Shown here: positions 26,109 to 39,001 of the stretch, piece by piece
Position numbering within the stretch: position 1 is the first letter of the stretch
How the letters are laid out: every line of letters begins with the position of its first letter
Assembly (NCBI GenBank): GCA_963573385.1
Contig: CAUYLG010059098.1
Coordinates: 1-64,000 of the forward strand
Source of the DNA: Cacajao melanocephalus
Taxonomy: Eukaryota > Chordata > Mammalia > Primates > Pitheciidae
Reading direction: 5' to 3'
Length of the DNA stretch: 64,000 nt
Program-made: the position numbers and the translations under genes
Notes under the pieces: model-generated
What the model saw: only the letters and a program-made list of their open reading frames with translations
Databases searched by the model: none
Told to the model about the DNA's origin: nothing

Positions 26109-26617
26109 TTTTGGAGGATAAGATGATAAAAGGTGATGTAAATAATTTATTGGGGATGAGATGATAAAAATCAATGTAAATGGTTTATTGAAATAAAATA
26201 ATAGAAAAAGTTGATAGAAATAGTTTATTGGGGACAGTATGATGAAGGTTAGTATAAATATTTACTGGATATAGGATGAAGGAGTTGGTGTAAACATTTT
26301 ACTGTGGATTGGATGAAAAAAGTTGATATAGTTTATTGGGGGATAGGGTGATGGATATAGTGTAAATATTTATTGGGAGCAGTGAAGGAAGTTGATGTAA
26401 ATATTTTATAAGAGATAGGATGATGGATATTGATATGGTTTATTGGGAATAGGATGATGGAAATGGTGTAAATATTTCTTGAGATAGGATGATAGAAGTT
26501 TATGTGAATAGTTTATTGGGGGGTCAGATGTCAGAAGCTGGTGTAGTATATTAAGGGTAGGATGATGAAAGCTGATGTGAATAGTTTATTGGATATAGCA
26601 TGATGGAAGTTGACCTC
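26109..26617 (+). repeat. Degenerate minisatellite, ~14 units of 33-40 bp
   Basis: Each unit begins TTTATTGGGG or a variant, continues ATAGGATGATGGAAG, then TTGATGTAAATAG/T. I count about 14 units from TTTTGGAGGATAAGATGATA at 26109 to ATGATGGAAGTTGACCTC at 26617. Units differ by substitutions and 1-6 base indels, so unit length is 33-40 bases. Not part of any interspersed repeat I know. A G/A/T-rich strand bias is strong, with cytosine nearly absent on the + strand. Confidence 0.92.
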
Positions 26618-29175
26618 AACTCTAATTGAATTGTGTATTAACCTTCATGATCTCATCTCAGAAGTCATGTTCCTCTGGAATGATGACCACGTTAAATGGG
26701 CATGAATGCTCCGTGTGTCCTCGCTTCTGTCCCAGATAAACATTGCCTTTAATGTTTACCTTTTATCTGATCCATTTAAAGGGACATTTTTGTGCATATT
26801 TTCTGGTAGTCTGTTTAGTTGCATTACTACATATTTAATATGCTGGGCTGTTTATTGTCATTAAAAGGAATGATGCACATGATGTTGCAAGCCTTACATT
26901 CACATGTGTCTCAGAAACCAGAAGGCTGTGACTCAAAAGGCATGTAACGGATAGATAAATGGGTTGATGTTTTAGAAATGGAGCTTTCACTGATGTGAGA
27001 GAAGGTAAGAACATATGTTGATATGCCAACAATCAGCTGATTTAAAGACTCACAGACTACTGGCATTCTCACAAGTTTTGTAGTCAAGAAATCTACTTCA
27101 TTTTGTTTAACCCTGGGACTTCCAAACTTATTTGACTCCAAGTTTTTGTTTCCATTAATATTGTTGGAAAACCTGTCTGAACAACCCATATAGATTCGTA
27201 CAAATTCTGATTAGTATTGGATAGTTAACACATGAGGTCCTAGTTATATGAGCAACAAAAAATTATTTTTAAAAAGTACTCAGAAAAAGTATAAATTCTA
27301 GATATTTGTGCATGAAGTGAGTTGGCATTCAGAAACCTTTTCTAGATTTAAGTCAACTTTATTTTTTCTAATAATTGAAATAGAATCTACTTTAGGAATC
27401 TTTTCAGTTGACTTTAATAAATACTATGTCAAGGTATTTATAGATCAAAATTTTAGAATATTTTTGAATGGATTTTGGGAATGAAAGAAAAAGCAAAAAC
27501 AACATACCTCTTTAAAGGTTTAGGCTAAGAGTAAGTTTATGGCAAAATAGGAGTTCTTGACCTTTTATTTTAACCAGAAGTAATTCTTGGGTTTCTTGTG
27601 GACAAGTTATTTTGAGTTCAGCCCTGTCAGTGCTCATGAAAGGGTAAGACAACCCATATTGTCAAAGAAGTGGCTATCTTATGGAGAAGTTGGGGACAGC
27701 AGGGTGTAACAAGTAATAAGAAAAATAAGATACGCACAGGAATAATTGTAAAAAAAGCTTTTATACAAACATGACCTTGGATGTGCCCAATATAAATGCA
27801 GCTGCTAGACCTCTGTTAGTGTATTCCTATTCCCAAAGAAGTTATGGGAATTATATTAAATTTAAAAGCAGAAAAAAGTTTAAAAGTTGGTTGACATTCT
27901 TTTAATCCAAGACCTGCCATTTTTGTTAAGTTCATATTAAGTCCCAGAGGCTTGTTGTAGGACATAAAATACTGCACCAGCCTCTCTGAATCATAGTCCT
28001 CCAAAGACTTATTCCATCTATTATTTTACCGCACTTCGTGAAGCTAACTCATGGATTCCTGTGTGATACAAATTGCCTTTTAGTGGAGGAGCACTGGATT
28101 ACAGATGAAACGATGTGGATTACAGTGCCTGGATTGACATTCACTCAATCCTACGTCTTAACCTCAATAACAACATCAGTAAATAACTAAAGCCATAATC
28201 ACCCATGGTCATTTTTCGTCATATGAAATATAAAAATGCAATAATTTACATGAAAATATTGAAATTATGATGTCATGCATGCATGTCGTTGTAAATTAAA
28301 TACCCTTTCTGTTGACCATATCTGCCTTCATCAACCACTTGAAACTGATAATTTCCTTTGCCATTTGTCCGCAGGCTTTGGTTGGAAATACTTGTCCTTA
28401 GATACCTTTTGGAGGCACAGGTAGCCTAGCAGCTTCCTGTGAAAGGTAGATTAATGTGCCTTCAGGTTGAGAATTCAGTCTGCCTCTATGATAGTTCGTT
28501 TTTGCTTTTATTTAATTTTTAAAATTATACATTTAGCAATTACCAGATACTTAGGGTGGGACTATATACTCCCAGAACCTCATAACTTTTGGTTGCTATT
28601 GACTTATTGCTAATGCAACTGGTAGGCATGACAACAGGGAAAACTACCTTAAAAAGGAATTTTGCTAAAGTCATGTGTTTTTAATGGCCTTTTTCTGTTG
28701 TTGTTAAACCTGCAATCTTTCTTTATTGGACAATTTTTGTCCATGCTATTGATTTCATGAATATCCGACTATTTGGCAAAATGTTAAAAGAAAGTATCAA
28801 TATTTTATGTCGATTTAGTGGAACATAGGGAAAACATAAATATTCGGTAAAAGTAGAAACTGAGAAAATCCGGAGTTGATTTCTTCATAAATGAGATGAG
28901 TTTTGTACCTAGAATTTGCTGTGTTCCAATGGCAGTGGTAATTCCAAGGGGAATTCTGACTTCCCAATTGGAAGACAGTATTGAAGACATGTTAACTCCC
29001 TAAGTGATTACTTTAAAATGAGCACTGTTAGATTTTTCTGGAGTTCTAATGGTTAAATTTAAGGTGATGACACTCACTTTTCTTTTTAATTACATACATT
29101 CTCTCTTCCTGATATCATCAGTGATTCATCCCTCTTTTTGATCTTTCACCTTCTTCCTTTGTACAACAATCTTAT
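26618..29175. other. Unassigned single-copy DNA
   Basis: 2.5 kb, AT-rich, no element or gene recognised. Confidence 0.5.
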
Positions 29176-29205
29176 GTTTTGTTTTGTTTTGTTTTGTTTT
29201 GTTTT
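29176..29205. repeat. (GTTTT)6 pentanucleotide repeat
   Basis: Six perfect GTTTT units. It may be the A-tail complement of an antisense retroelement to its right. Confidence 0.95.
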
Positions 29206-30457
29206 AAAGTTCACTGGGGAACATTTCAGCTCCCTGGTGTGTATTTGCCATATATAAGCTAGGATTGTTTTTCAGTATTTCCTGGTGAGTTTAATTTTTA
29301 TCATTATGTTCTGATGTGCTACCTCTTTACTAAAGACTTTTACCTTGAGATCTTATAATATTAATGCAGGTAGAATAAGAGGGCTTCGGCTACTATTTTT
29401 CTGGTATGTCTTTTTCTCTCCTGTTACTTTCAAAATTTTGTGTGTCCTGAATGTTTTAGGTATGGCCTTTTTCAGCTAGTCATAACGAGATGTTTTAAAA
29501 TGAAATGTCAAATTCTCTCTTTAACGGTTGAATTGAGTAAACATTTACTCTATTTTGGTTTAATTTCTCCCATTATAATTGATACTTTTTTATTTATCCT
29601 GTATTTTCTGTTTTTTTTCTCCTACATTCTAGATTTATTTTTATTGTCAAAGAATTTTGCTCTATGTAACTTCATCTGCCCCTCTCTTGTTTTGAAAGAT
29701 TACACTCTTATTACTATCCTATTATTGGTTATCCTTAAAATTGTGAATACTCAAATAGAGAGTTTAAATGCAATCTATATTTCTACCAATGAAATATCAC
29801 AAGAAATTGAGAATACCTAAATTCTAAACACCTCCTTTGCATCTTCTAAGTTCTGCCTTCCCCTTCTCTCCTATTCTGTTTGGTTACTCCCTGAATTAGA
29901 TATTCTTATTTTTGCTTAATATATTTAGTATTTGTGTAAATTTAATGGGATTTGCCAACTCACTAGTCTCACTATTAGAGTTGTTGTCCTTGTTTCCAAG
30001 GTAAATGCTTTTCTTTGTGTACAATTGGGTTGTCTTGCATGTTTTTCTTGATGACTAGGTGTACTATTTTTGCCATAGGTAAAGGTACTCTAGGTTGATG
30101 GCAATTTCTTCACGGGGTTTTGAAGACACTTTATTCACTGTTTCCTGGCTTCCCATCATTGCTGTTGAGAAGCCTCCATCAGCCTAATGGTTGATTTTTG
30201 AAAATAATGGCTCCTTTCCCACCCCTGGCTGTTTTGAACATCATCTCTATGACTTCCATAATTTGCCAGCTCCCTACATTCCAGCTAAGTGTAAATTTCT
30301 TCTTGATTTATGTAGTTTGTGAATTACTGAGCTTGCTGAATCTGAAGAGTCACAGCTTTCCTAAATATGAGCTCCTTCCAGCTATACTTCCTGCTTCCCT
30401 CTTGCTTTTCTAGTTTTTAGGATTTGGATCTGATATATGTCAGACACAGTATTACTA
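29206..30457 (-). mobile_element. Ancient antisense L1M remnant, part 1
   Basis: The clearest part is 30110-30260: GTTTTGAAGACACTTTATTC, CCTGGCTTCCCATCATTGCT, GTTGAGAAGCCTCCATCAGC, CTGGCTGTTTTGAACATCAT. These match the antisense L1M block 'tctggcttccattgttgctgttgagaagtcagctgtcag'. The leftward part is only assumed to belong to the same element. Confidence 0.5.
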
Positions 30458-30713
30458 TTTTTGTTTGTTTGCTTGTTTTGAGGTGGAGTCTTGCTTTGTC
30501 ACCCAGGTTGGAGTGTAGCGGCTTCATCTTGGCTCACCTGTAGCTGACACCACAGATACATGCCACGACGCCTAGCTAATTTTTTAATTTTTTGTAGCGA
30601 CAGGACCTTACCATGTTGGTCAGGCTGGTCTTGAACTCCTGGGTTCAAACAATCTGCCTTCCTGAGCCTCCCAAAGTGCTAGGATTTCAGGTGTGAACCA
30701 CCATGCATGGCCT
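30458..30713 (-). mobile_element. Alu with internal deletion
   Basis: GTTTTGAGGTGGAGTCTTGC, CTTGGCTCACCTGTAGCTGA (about 50 bases of 'gcaacctccgcctcc..' missing), CTAATTTTTTAATTTTTTGT, to ACCACCATGCATGGCC. Confidence 0.9.
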
Positions 30714-31230
30714 ATAACTCATTTTTTTTTTCTCACCCTTATGTTCCGTTATTTGTCTCTTTGTCCTGCATTTGTATATGATATTTAAGATATAATTTCT
30801 AATATACTAATAATTTTCTTCAGCTCCATCTAATCTTCTGTTTATCTGCACTGTTTTCATTTTAATGCATAGTCTGAAATGCTCTATTTGTTGTGTCTTT
30901 TGTTTGTTTTTGCCAAGTCTACTTGTCCTTTTTCTAAAAAAAAAAAACAGTTTTTTTTTTTTACCTTGATGCCCTGTTCATACAGTCTGTTTCCTGCTTT
31001 GTTTCTGTAAACATCCTAAATGCATTTGAGTTACATCCAACAGTCTGTGTGTTTGAGGTATTACATTCTATGATTAAGCATACAAAAGTCTGAATTCCTT
31101 GAAGATCTAACGTGCTGTTTGCTTCTACAGCAAACTCTTGTTCTTGGTGGCTTGCTTGACCCTTTGTGTGGTTTTTAATTTGTGTTTGTGTGTTTGTTAA
31201 CCTGTGCATCTGTAAAAAACCTTTACCCAT
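30714..31230 (-). mobile_element. Ancient antisense L1M remnant, part 2
   Basis: TCTTTGTCCTGCATTTGTAT, TTTCTTCAGCTCCATCTAAT, CTTCTGTTTATCTGCACTG and CTGTTTCCTGCTTTGTTTC are in the order expected downstream of the block at 30110 (antisense). It contains the A12-CAG-T12 inverted repeat at 30936-30962. Confidence 0.5.
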
Positions 31231-32039
31231 TGTTCCTGGGGAGGAACCACCTTCCCAGTTCTAGGCATCCTGTGTGTTGCCAATATGGCACCATTGGAGG
31301 TCCAGTTATTGTCTTGGATCTTCTTAAATTGTGCAACTAAGATAAGGTCTAACCCCCAAACCTTTGCAAGGACAATTCTGAATCTACAAGTTCATTAGAG
31401 GAGACATTTTTTCAACTTAGATTTTAGGTCTGAAGGGTACATTTTTCTTTTTTTTTTCTATTAGCAGGTGGATATTTTTATTTTTTTTCTTGTATTAGCA
31501 GGCGGATATATTTTCTAGTCCAATACCAGACTGGCAGAATACTCTTTTGAGTTTGTGGCTGCAGGCAAGGTTTTCAATTCCAACCCCATCCTCAGTACAA
31601 GATCAGTATCTTGCTTATTCTCTATCCTGTTAATGACTAAGCCCCTCAGAGAAGTTTCCAGTCTTCTGAGCACACAGGTTTCCTGAACTTATTGTGTCTC
31701 TACCCCCTAGCAATTAATGACTTCTGCTTTCCTAGAATCGATTATGTCTTTTAAAGAACATTCCACTTTTTCTAGAACTTCCATGGCTTCTTTAGTGGGA
31801 ATGTTGTTTGGGCATAACCAGTCTGCAATATTGGTGGGAGCACAAATTGTGCAGGTCTTCTTTTCCATTCATTCCACCTTTACTTCTCTCACTCACCTTC
31901 TTCAATGAATGAGGTCAGTAGCTTCTCAATGAACCTAATTGACTGGACACTCTCTTATTTCTCTCTACTGGCAATTTCTTCTATGAGTTTAATCTTACTG
32001 AAATGCTTTAAGTGTATCCCAATTCTCTGCTCCAAACCC
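31231..32039. other. Unassigned DNA
   Basis: About 800 bases. A short direct repeat (TATTAGCAGGTGGATAT at about 31460 and TATTAGCAGGCGGATAT at about 31494) is the only structure seen. Confidence 0.4.
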
Positions 32040-32560
32040 TACTCTACTCTTCCATTGTTCAACTATAAATATAAATTTCTTCTGGATTTTTTGATCTCTT
32101 ACAATTTTCACTTCTCTACTTAGACAAATGAGTGTTGACTCCCCACTTTGTACAAACTCAACTTTTGTCAGCCTGTTTTAAGCAAGGTCTCTAAAAATAT
32201 TATCTTCTAACTCATTGCCTTGACTCATTTTACTGCCTTCTTCTGTAAAATGACTTTTCTTCTTCCTTATTTTGAGGTGAATCCTAATCATTCTGCAAAT
32301 CTCACTTTGTTTATGAAGATTTTACTAAACAATGTGGCTCCATCCCGCATAAAACTGTGAAGCATTTATTGTAATTGCTTGGAAGTAGCAGGTAAATACA
32401 TTGAGACTTTTATTGCCTATGTTTTATGGACATTCACTTTGTCTTCCCAATTGCTTTTAATTGTAACAAAGATTTATAAAAAATGATCCATTAATCCCAA
32501 AGTGCCTAGCATAATGCTCGTTCTACTTAATAGAATAGCTGTACAAGACATGCTTTTAGA
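32040..32560 (+). mobile_element. L2 3' region
   Basis: CTAATCATTCTGCAAATCTC and TTTATGAAGATTTTACTAAA fit the L2 block 'catccttcaggtctcagcttaaatgtcacttcctcagggaagcc', and CAAAGTGCCTAGCATAATGC near 32500 fits its 3' end 'cagtgcctggcacatagtagg'. Diverged, left edge unclear. Confidence 0.5.
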
Positions 32561-33083
32561 ATGGTCTATTGCAAGTAAAGGTAAACTAATGTTCCTTTAA
32601 TTTTTTTCTTAGAACAAAGAACATAGCATCATTCCTTTAAGTAATCAGGATATTGCCTGCTAGGATTGGGAACCATTGAGTTCACACTAGATCCATCGTT
32701 TACCATGCAGCATGAGGTGGGGGAGAACATTCTCTGTGTCCCCAGATCTCTCTGTACTTTCTCTAAGACAATGAGCTCATCCAGCAGATGCACCATGTCT
32801 CATTTCTCTCAGTTTCCCTGGTACTTAGCACGGTCTGTGGTTTTAGTCAGAACCTGATCAATATTCATCAAGCATGTGTCTGGATCTTTGCTTCTGGGAC
32901 TCCTAAGATACAATCAGAGCACATCCTCACGTTGCCTCTTACTGTTCCTGGAAAAGCCCTCTATGAGGGGAATCTTGCTCTTTCCACTGGCTTTGGTCAC
33001 ACAATCCACCATTCAGTTATACGAGATGTCCAGTTACAGACAAAAAATGTTAAAGAAAAAAACATCATATTTTAGTTTATGTT
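32561..33083. other. Unassigned DNA
   Basis: GCACCATGTCTCATTTCTCT and CCTGGTACTTAGCACGGTCT (32790-32836) are faintly L2-like. Otherwise nothing. Confidence 0.4.
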
Positions 33084-33236
33084 TTTCAAGACAAGGTCTC
33101 CCTCTGTCACCCAGGCTGGAGTGCAGTGGCATGGTCATAGCTCATTGCAGCCTTGACCTCCTGGGCTCAAGCAATCCTCCTGCCTTAGCCTCCTGAATAG
33201 CTGGGAATACAGGTGCACACCATGACACAATTTCTA
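33084..33236 (-). mobile_element. Alu fragment truncated by the next Alu
   Basis: TTTTCAAGACAAGGTCTCCC to AGGTGCACACCATGACACAA. It stops where the next antisense Alu begins. Confidence 0.88.
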
Positions 33237-33247
33237 CACTTTTTTTA

Positions 33248-33530
33248 AAATTTCATTTTCAGAGGTAGGGTTTTGCTCTGTCACCCAGGCTGGAGTGCAG
33301 TGGCATAATCACAGCTCACTGCAGCCTTGACCTCCTGGGCTTAAGTCAGCCTCCCAGGTAGCTGGGACTTTAAGTGTACCACCATGCCCAGCTAATTTTT
33401 GTGTTTTTTTGTAGAGGTGAGGTCTCTCTATGTTTCTCAGGCTGGTCTCGAACTCCTGGGCTCAAGCAATTCTCCCTGACACAGCCCCCCAAAGCAATGG
33501 GATTACAGGTGAGAATCACTGCACCCAGCC
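33248..33530 (-). mobile_element. Alu (AluJ-like)
   Basis: AGAGGTAGGGTTTTGCTCTG through GAATCACTGCACCCAGCC, full length with a small deletion before 'gtagctggga'. Probably inserted into the Alu at 33084. Confidence 0.9.
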
Positions 33531-33574
33531 AAGAAAAAGTATCTTGATTTAAATTTACAACTTAAATTGTTGTA

Positions 33575-33822
33575 AAGGAGGCTGAGATGGGAGGATTGCT
33601 CGAGCCCAAGAGTTGGGGACCAGCCTGGAAAACATAGCAAAAATCCATATCTACAAAAAATAAAAATAAAAAATTTAGCCAGGCGTGGTGGCATGTGCCT
33701 GTAGTTCCAGGTACTAAGGAGGCTGCTGACATGGGAGGATCGCTTGAATCCAAGAAGTTGAGCTGTGATCACGCCACTGCACTCCAGCCTGAGTAACAGA
33801 GTGAGACCATATCTCAGAAACC
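33575..33822 (+). mobile_element. Alu (AluJ-like), 5' truncated
   Basis: AGGAGGCTGAGATGGGAGGA to AGAGTGAGACCATATCTCAG. It is opposite in orientation to its two left neighbours, giving an inverted Alu pair with a loop of under 50 bases. Confidence 0.88.
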
Positions 33823-36279
33823 ACCATCACCGCCACAACCAAAAACCCAAAACAACAACAATAAAACACCAAATAAATGTACAACTTATGTTTTTCCCCA
33901 GGTGCAGCTTGATGAAGACCGGTCAGTTAAAGTATATGGGAAGGGGATGATGTCTCTTTTCTTATCTCTGCTTTTTCCCTACTTAGTGGCTGTTTTTTTT
34001 CCAGGGTCTACAGGGAGGGAGGAGAGGTAAGAGCGTCAGTAGGTTCTTACTTAGGAGGTATCATGACACTCTCATTGATGACACTCTCTTTCCTTGCTTT
34101 CTGGAATTAGCTGATGGTCAAGACTGAAAAGTTCTTTTTTGGACCCATTTGTGGGCTCTTTACTATCTTGTATCTCTCATGGCCAAAGGCAGTGTTTGTT
34201 GCTCTTCAGGAAGGCAACTCTGAAACCTCTTCCACTTCTACTCCTGGAGGGTGAGCAGAGAGGGGAGGCTGCTTCTGCAGGCTGTACAGGTGGGAACTAA
34301 TCCCTGTAAGATGATCTCAAGCCAACGCAAATGTGTGGGGTTCACCCTGGTTTTCTTATGACAATCCACATGCCATCGCCCTGACTACAGGAGGAAGTGA
34401 ATTTTCAGACAAAGCCCTGTGCTCTGCACCACAAGGCAGTTTCATATTCTCAGGAGAGAGTCAGGTATTCCCAAGTTCAGGGGATGCACATCAAGTATGA
34501 GAAAAAAATGCTGCAGAGAAGGTTGAAGGGAAGGCGTGTTGGGGACATAATGTTAGGAACGGGGAAATGTCATATACTTATTATAGTACATATGATAACA
34601 TATAAAAACATATATTTGAATGAAAAACAGAATTTCAGAAGAGAATAGAAACGCAATAGTGTCCACAAAGTTCATAAAAATGGGCTCTGTGTTTGACCTT
34701 CCATAAGAAAAATAAAGGCCATTGATTCATTAGGAGAAACAGAGATTGTTCTAAAACACAATGCTGGATTTTTCTGATGGATTTTAATATAGTGATGCTA
34801 AAAGATGGAGTAGTGAACATTTGCTATCATATCCTTACAGCCTATGAAAGGGCAGGCTTCAGGGATATGCGTGTGCTGTACCCTACAACGTGCGCTGATG
34901 GTCTATTAGGCTAGTGTGTGCTTTTGCCATTGGTTTTAATTTTTACTTTTAGTATCCATGTTAAATTTGACTGTCAAGTGGTGCTGGCAAAATCAAACAA
35001 ACAAACAAATAGAACTCATTATCCAAATACACGAAGTACATAATTTCCTGATATTTTAGAAACCTAGAAGGTAAGTAAGCTACTTCTCCTTCAATTGCTC
35101 TTCATTAAGATAATTCTTCTGACTGGGCTTGATGAGAACTTAGGTAGGATGTAGTGTGGAATTGTTTTTTCTGATAAGCAATTATAGCTGGCTCATTACT
35201 GATATTGACAGAAAGTGGATCTATGCACCTTAAGGATCACAAAACAGAGAGTATTATGTACATCTTACGTTGCAAGTTATGAAATTTAAAGGAGATTTAT
35301 TTAAGAAATGAAAGAAGGAGCAATAGGCATTTCTCAAAGAATAAGAAAAAAATATGAAAGATATGTAAACATCTTGAAGATATGTGTGTCTGTGTGTATA
35401 AATGTAGATAGATAGCTACATATATAGCAAGATTCCCTGGTTTTACTTCCTGAAACACAGCCAAGAAAATAATGCATGATTTGACTTTTATTACAAGAAG
35501 TTATAAAGTCCATGCCATTTCTCAGAACTCTTTGGTCTCATGGTTGCCAATTTTATTTTACCAGCAGAAATCAAACATCTTATTTGCTTCTCAGCAAGAC
35601 AGCCTCAGCAAACCAAAATGCTAAAATGTCATCATTTTGGTAGGGGTCAATTGCGTTAGAGTCCCTAGGAGAACACAGAGGGAAAAAAAGATTGATCATA
35701 AACACAGACGTTGATAGGTGTTGTTGTAATCACACAGGGATGTGAGACAGGCACACATAGTAAACAAAGACTTCATGAACAACCTCAAGACAGAGAGGGG
35801 CATGGCCTGTTTGCAGTGAGACTCCATAAATTTGTTTTTGTTTGAGAAAACATGCTATTCAATGTTGGAGGCAAAAGACTTCTCTGTAAATGGTTGTCCC
35901 TTCCATTAACACTCAGTAAATATGGAAGAGGTGGACTGTATGTACCAAGTTGAACAAGGGAAAAAGGTTAAAATTATCTAAAATTACACACACAATTAGG
36001 ACTTATTTTCTAGGTTGAAGAAGCATTTCAACGATGTCAAAAACAGGACACATTTAGGGGAATAGGAGTAAAACCTGCCTGGCTTTTATAGGTAGATCTC
36101 AACATCATGTCTCTCACTTAAAGACAATTATCCTTAAACCTCTCAACCTGGACTATTCCTAGAGCAATTCTTCTAAACTTTCAGAGACTTAAATCTCCGA
36201 CTTATATAGCAAATATTTAAAATATGCCGCTTGTTCTCACACATGTGAATTTATAATAATGATGAGGATAATGACAGCT
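33823..36279. other. Unassigned single-copy DNA
   Basis: 2.4 kb with no repeat or gene recognised. An A/C-rich run at 33822-33870 is likely decayed Alu tail. Confidence 0.45.
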
Positions 36280-36400
36280 AATTTCGTAGAGTGTAGTGTT
36301 TACTAAGTATCAGGCACAGATACTTTACACACACAATAAATAATGATTCTCAAAAGCTCTATGTAGTTTCCTAACTGCAATTCAAAGAAGATATAAATGG
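36280..36400 (-). mobile_element. Probable MIR fragment
   Basis: TTTACTAAGTATCAGGCACA, GATACTTTACACACACAATA and CTCAAAAGCTCTATGTAGTT parallel the antisense MIR blocks 'tactatgtgccaggcactgttctaagcactttacat'. Confidence 0.5.
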
Positions 36401-37163
36401 AAAGTAATGTGCAATGATATAATTTATGTATTTTCACTGCATGACACAAGCGAGTGCTCCAATATTTATATGTGCATCAAATCACCTGTTTGTGATAGTT
36501 GCAAATGCCCTTGACACATGTTAGGAGTATGGGGTGAGGATGGTGAATTCCTTGTGCCAGGGACTCAAATACCATAAGCAGTGTTGGAATTTTTCTGAAG
36601 TTATTAACGACTCTTGGTAAGTTACCAGATAAATAAACTATAATTTTCCCTTTAATTACTTGGCAGCTGTTTCCTGGAAAGTTCAATGCTTATTAAAAGT
36701 GTGCAAAAAAATTGCTTGGGTTTAGATATAAAATGGAGTTAGGTTCTAGATTTAGATTCAGGTAATCATTGAGAGCTTTTATGTATACATAAATACCTAG
36801 CAGGATATTTCAAAATTGTATGGGAAATGATAAAATTTTTCTTTTGTTGTTTTGTTTCATGTTATGTCCATTACTAAACTTTTTCTCATTCCTGGCATTT
36901 GTCCACTAAATGTCAGTAGTGACAATAAGTTAGTATAGTAATAATACACACACAAATAACTCACAAAATTTCACAATGATCTCCAGGATGAGATAGAATC
37001 ACCATTGAAGAATTACTGCTTTGGGAGATCCCTGGATAGACTTCAGGATCTCCTTGAACTCTGAAATTTGATAGAGAGTGTTTATAGAGAGCTGCATTCT
37101 TCCAGGGAGGCTGTCCATATCACTCAAAAAATTATCAAATGGTGGCAAATTCTCAAGTTCTTA
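36401..37163. other. Unassigned DNA
   Basis: About 760 bases, nothing recognised. Confidence 0.4.
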
Positions 37164-38276
<1,113 letters not shown>

Positions 38277-38507
38277 AATTATTTTTTTTCTTGCAATGGA
38301 ATCTTGCTCTGTCTCACAGGCTGGAGTGCCTCATATCCAGCTACTTTTTGTATTTTTAGTAGAGAGAGGTTTCACCATGTTGGCCAGGTTGTTCTCAAAC
38401 TCCTGACCTCAAGTGATCTGCCTGTCTCAACCTCCCAAAGCAAGTGATCTGCCTGACTCAGCCTCCCAAAGTGCTGGCATTACAGGCATGAGCCAGCACG
38501 GCCGGCC
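38277..38507 (-). mobile_element. Alu with internal deletion and a 31-bp tandem duplication
   Basis: GAATCTTGCTCTGTCTCACA is followed after GGCTGGAGTGC by CATATCCAGCTACTTTTTGT, so about 130 bases are gone. Near the 5' end of the element CAAGTGATCTGCCTGTCTCA (38410-38440) is repeated at 38441-38471 with two differences. Confidence 0.9.
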
Positions 38508-39001
38508 TAATTTCCCTCCTTTTCAGTTCCAAATCTTCTTGTTCACACGCGGAAAGTGAAGTGATGGCTGTTAGCATGTTAGCAAAAGAGCTTCACCTTC
38601 ACAGGCACAGGAATGGCCTCAGTTTTCTCTCTGTAACATCAGAGGACAGAAATAGAATATCAATGAAGCTAATTCTAATAATGGTGCAGTTTTTTTAATA
38701 GCGAGTGCATGGAATAAAAGTAGAGCTTTGCAAGTTTTTTTATTATTATACTTGCAGCTCTATGCTTGTTGTGAATGCAGGTCTAATATGGAAAATGGAA
38801 TTATTTACTTTGCCGTCTTATAAAACACACATCTTGGTAAAAGTTCTTAGTAAAGTAAGAAAACAATGAGTCAAACATGTACTTGGGAGTAGTTGTGGTT
38901 CATAAATCTTTTATAATTGCAACAAGATAAACTGCACTATCAGAACATATCAAAATCAAAGCTGTAATTATTCGCAGTTATAAATGTTTATAGTAGGCTA
39001 A
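38508..39001. other. Unassigned DNA
   Basis: About 490 bases, nothing recognised. Confidence 0.4.

Noticed and set aside
29440..29820. A 126-codon hydrophobic open frame that looks membrane-like
   Set aside because: T-rich antisense L1-like DNA gives Phe/Leu/Ile-rich peptides in any open frame. No start context or family match.
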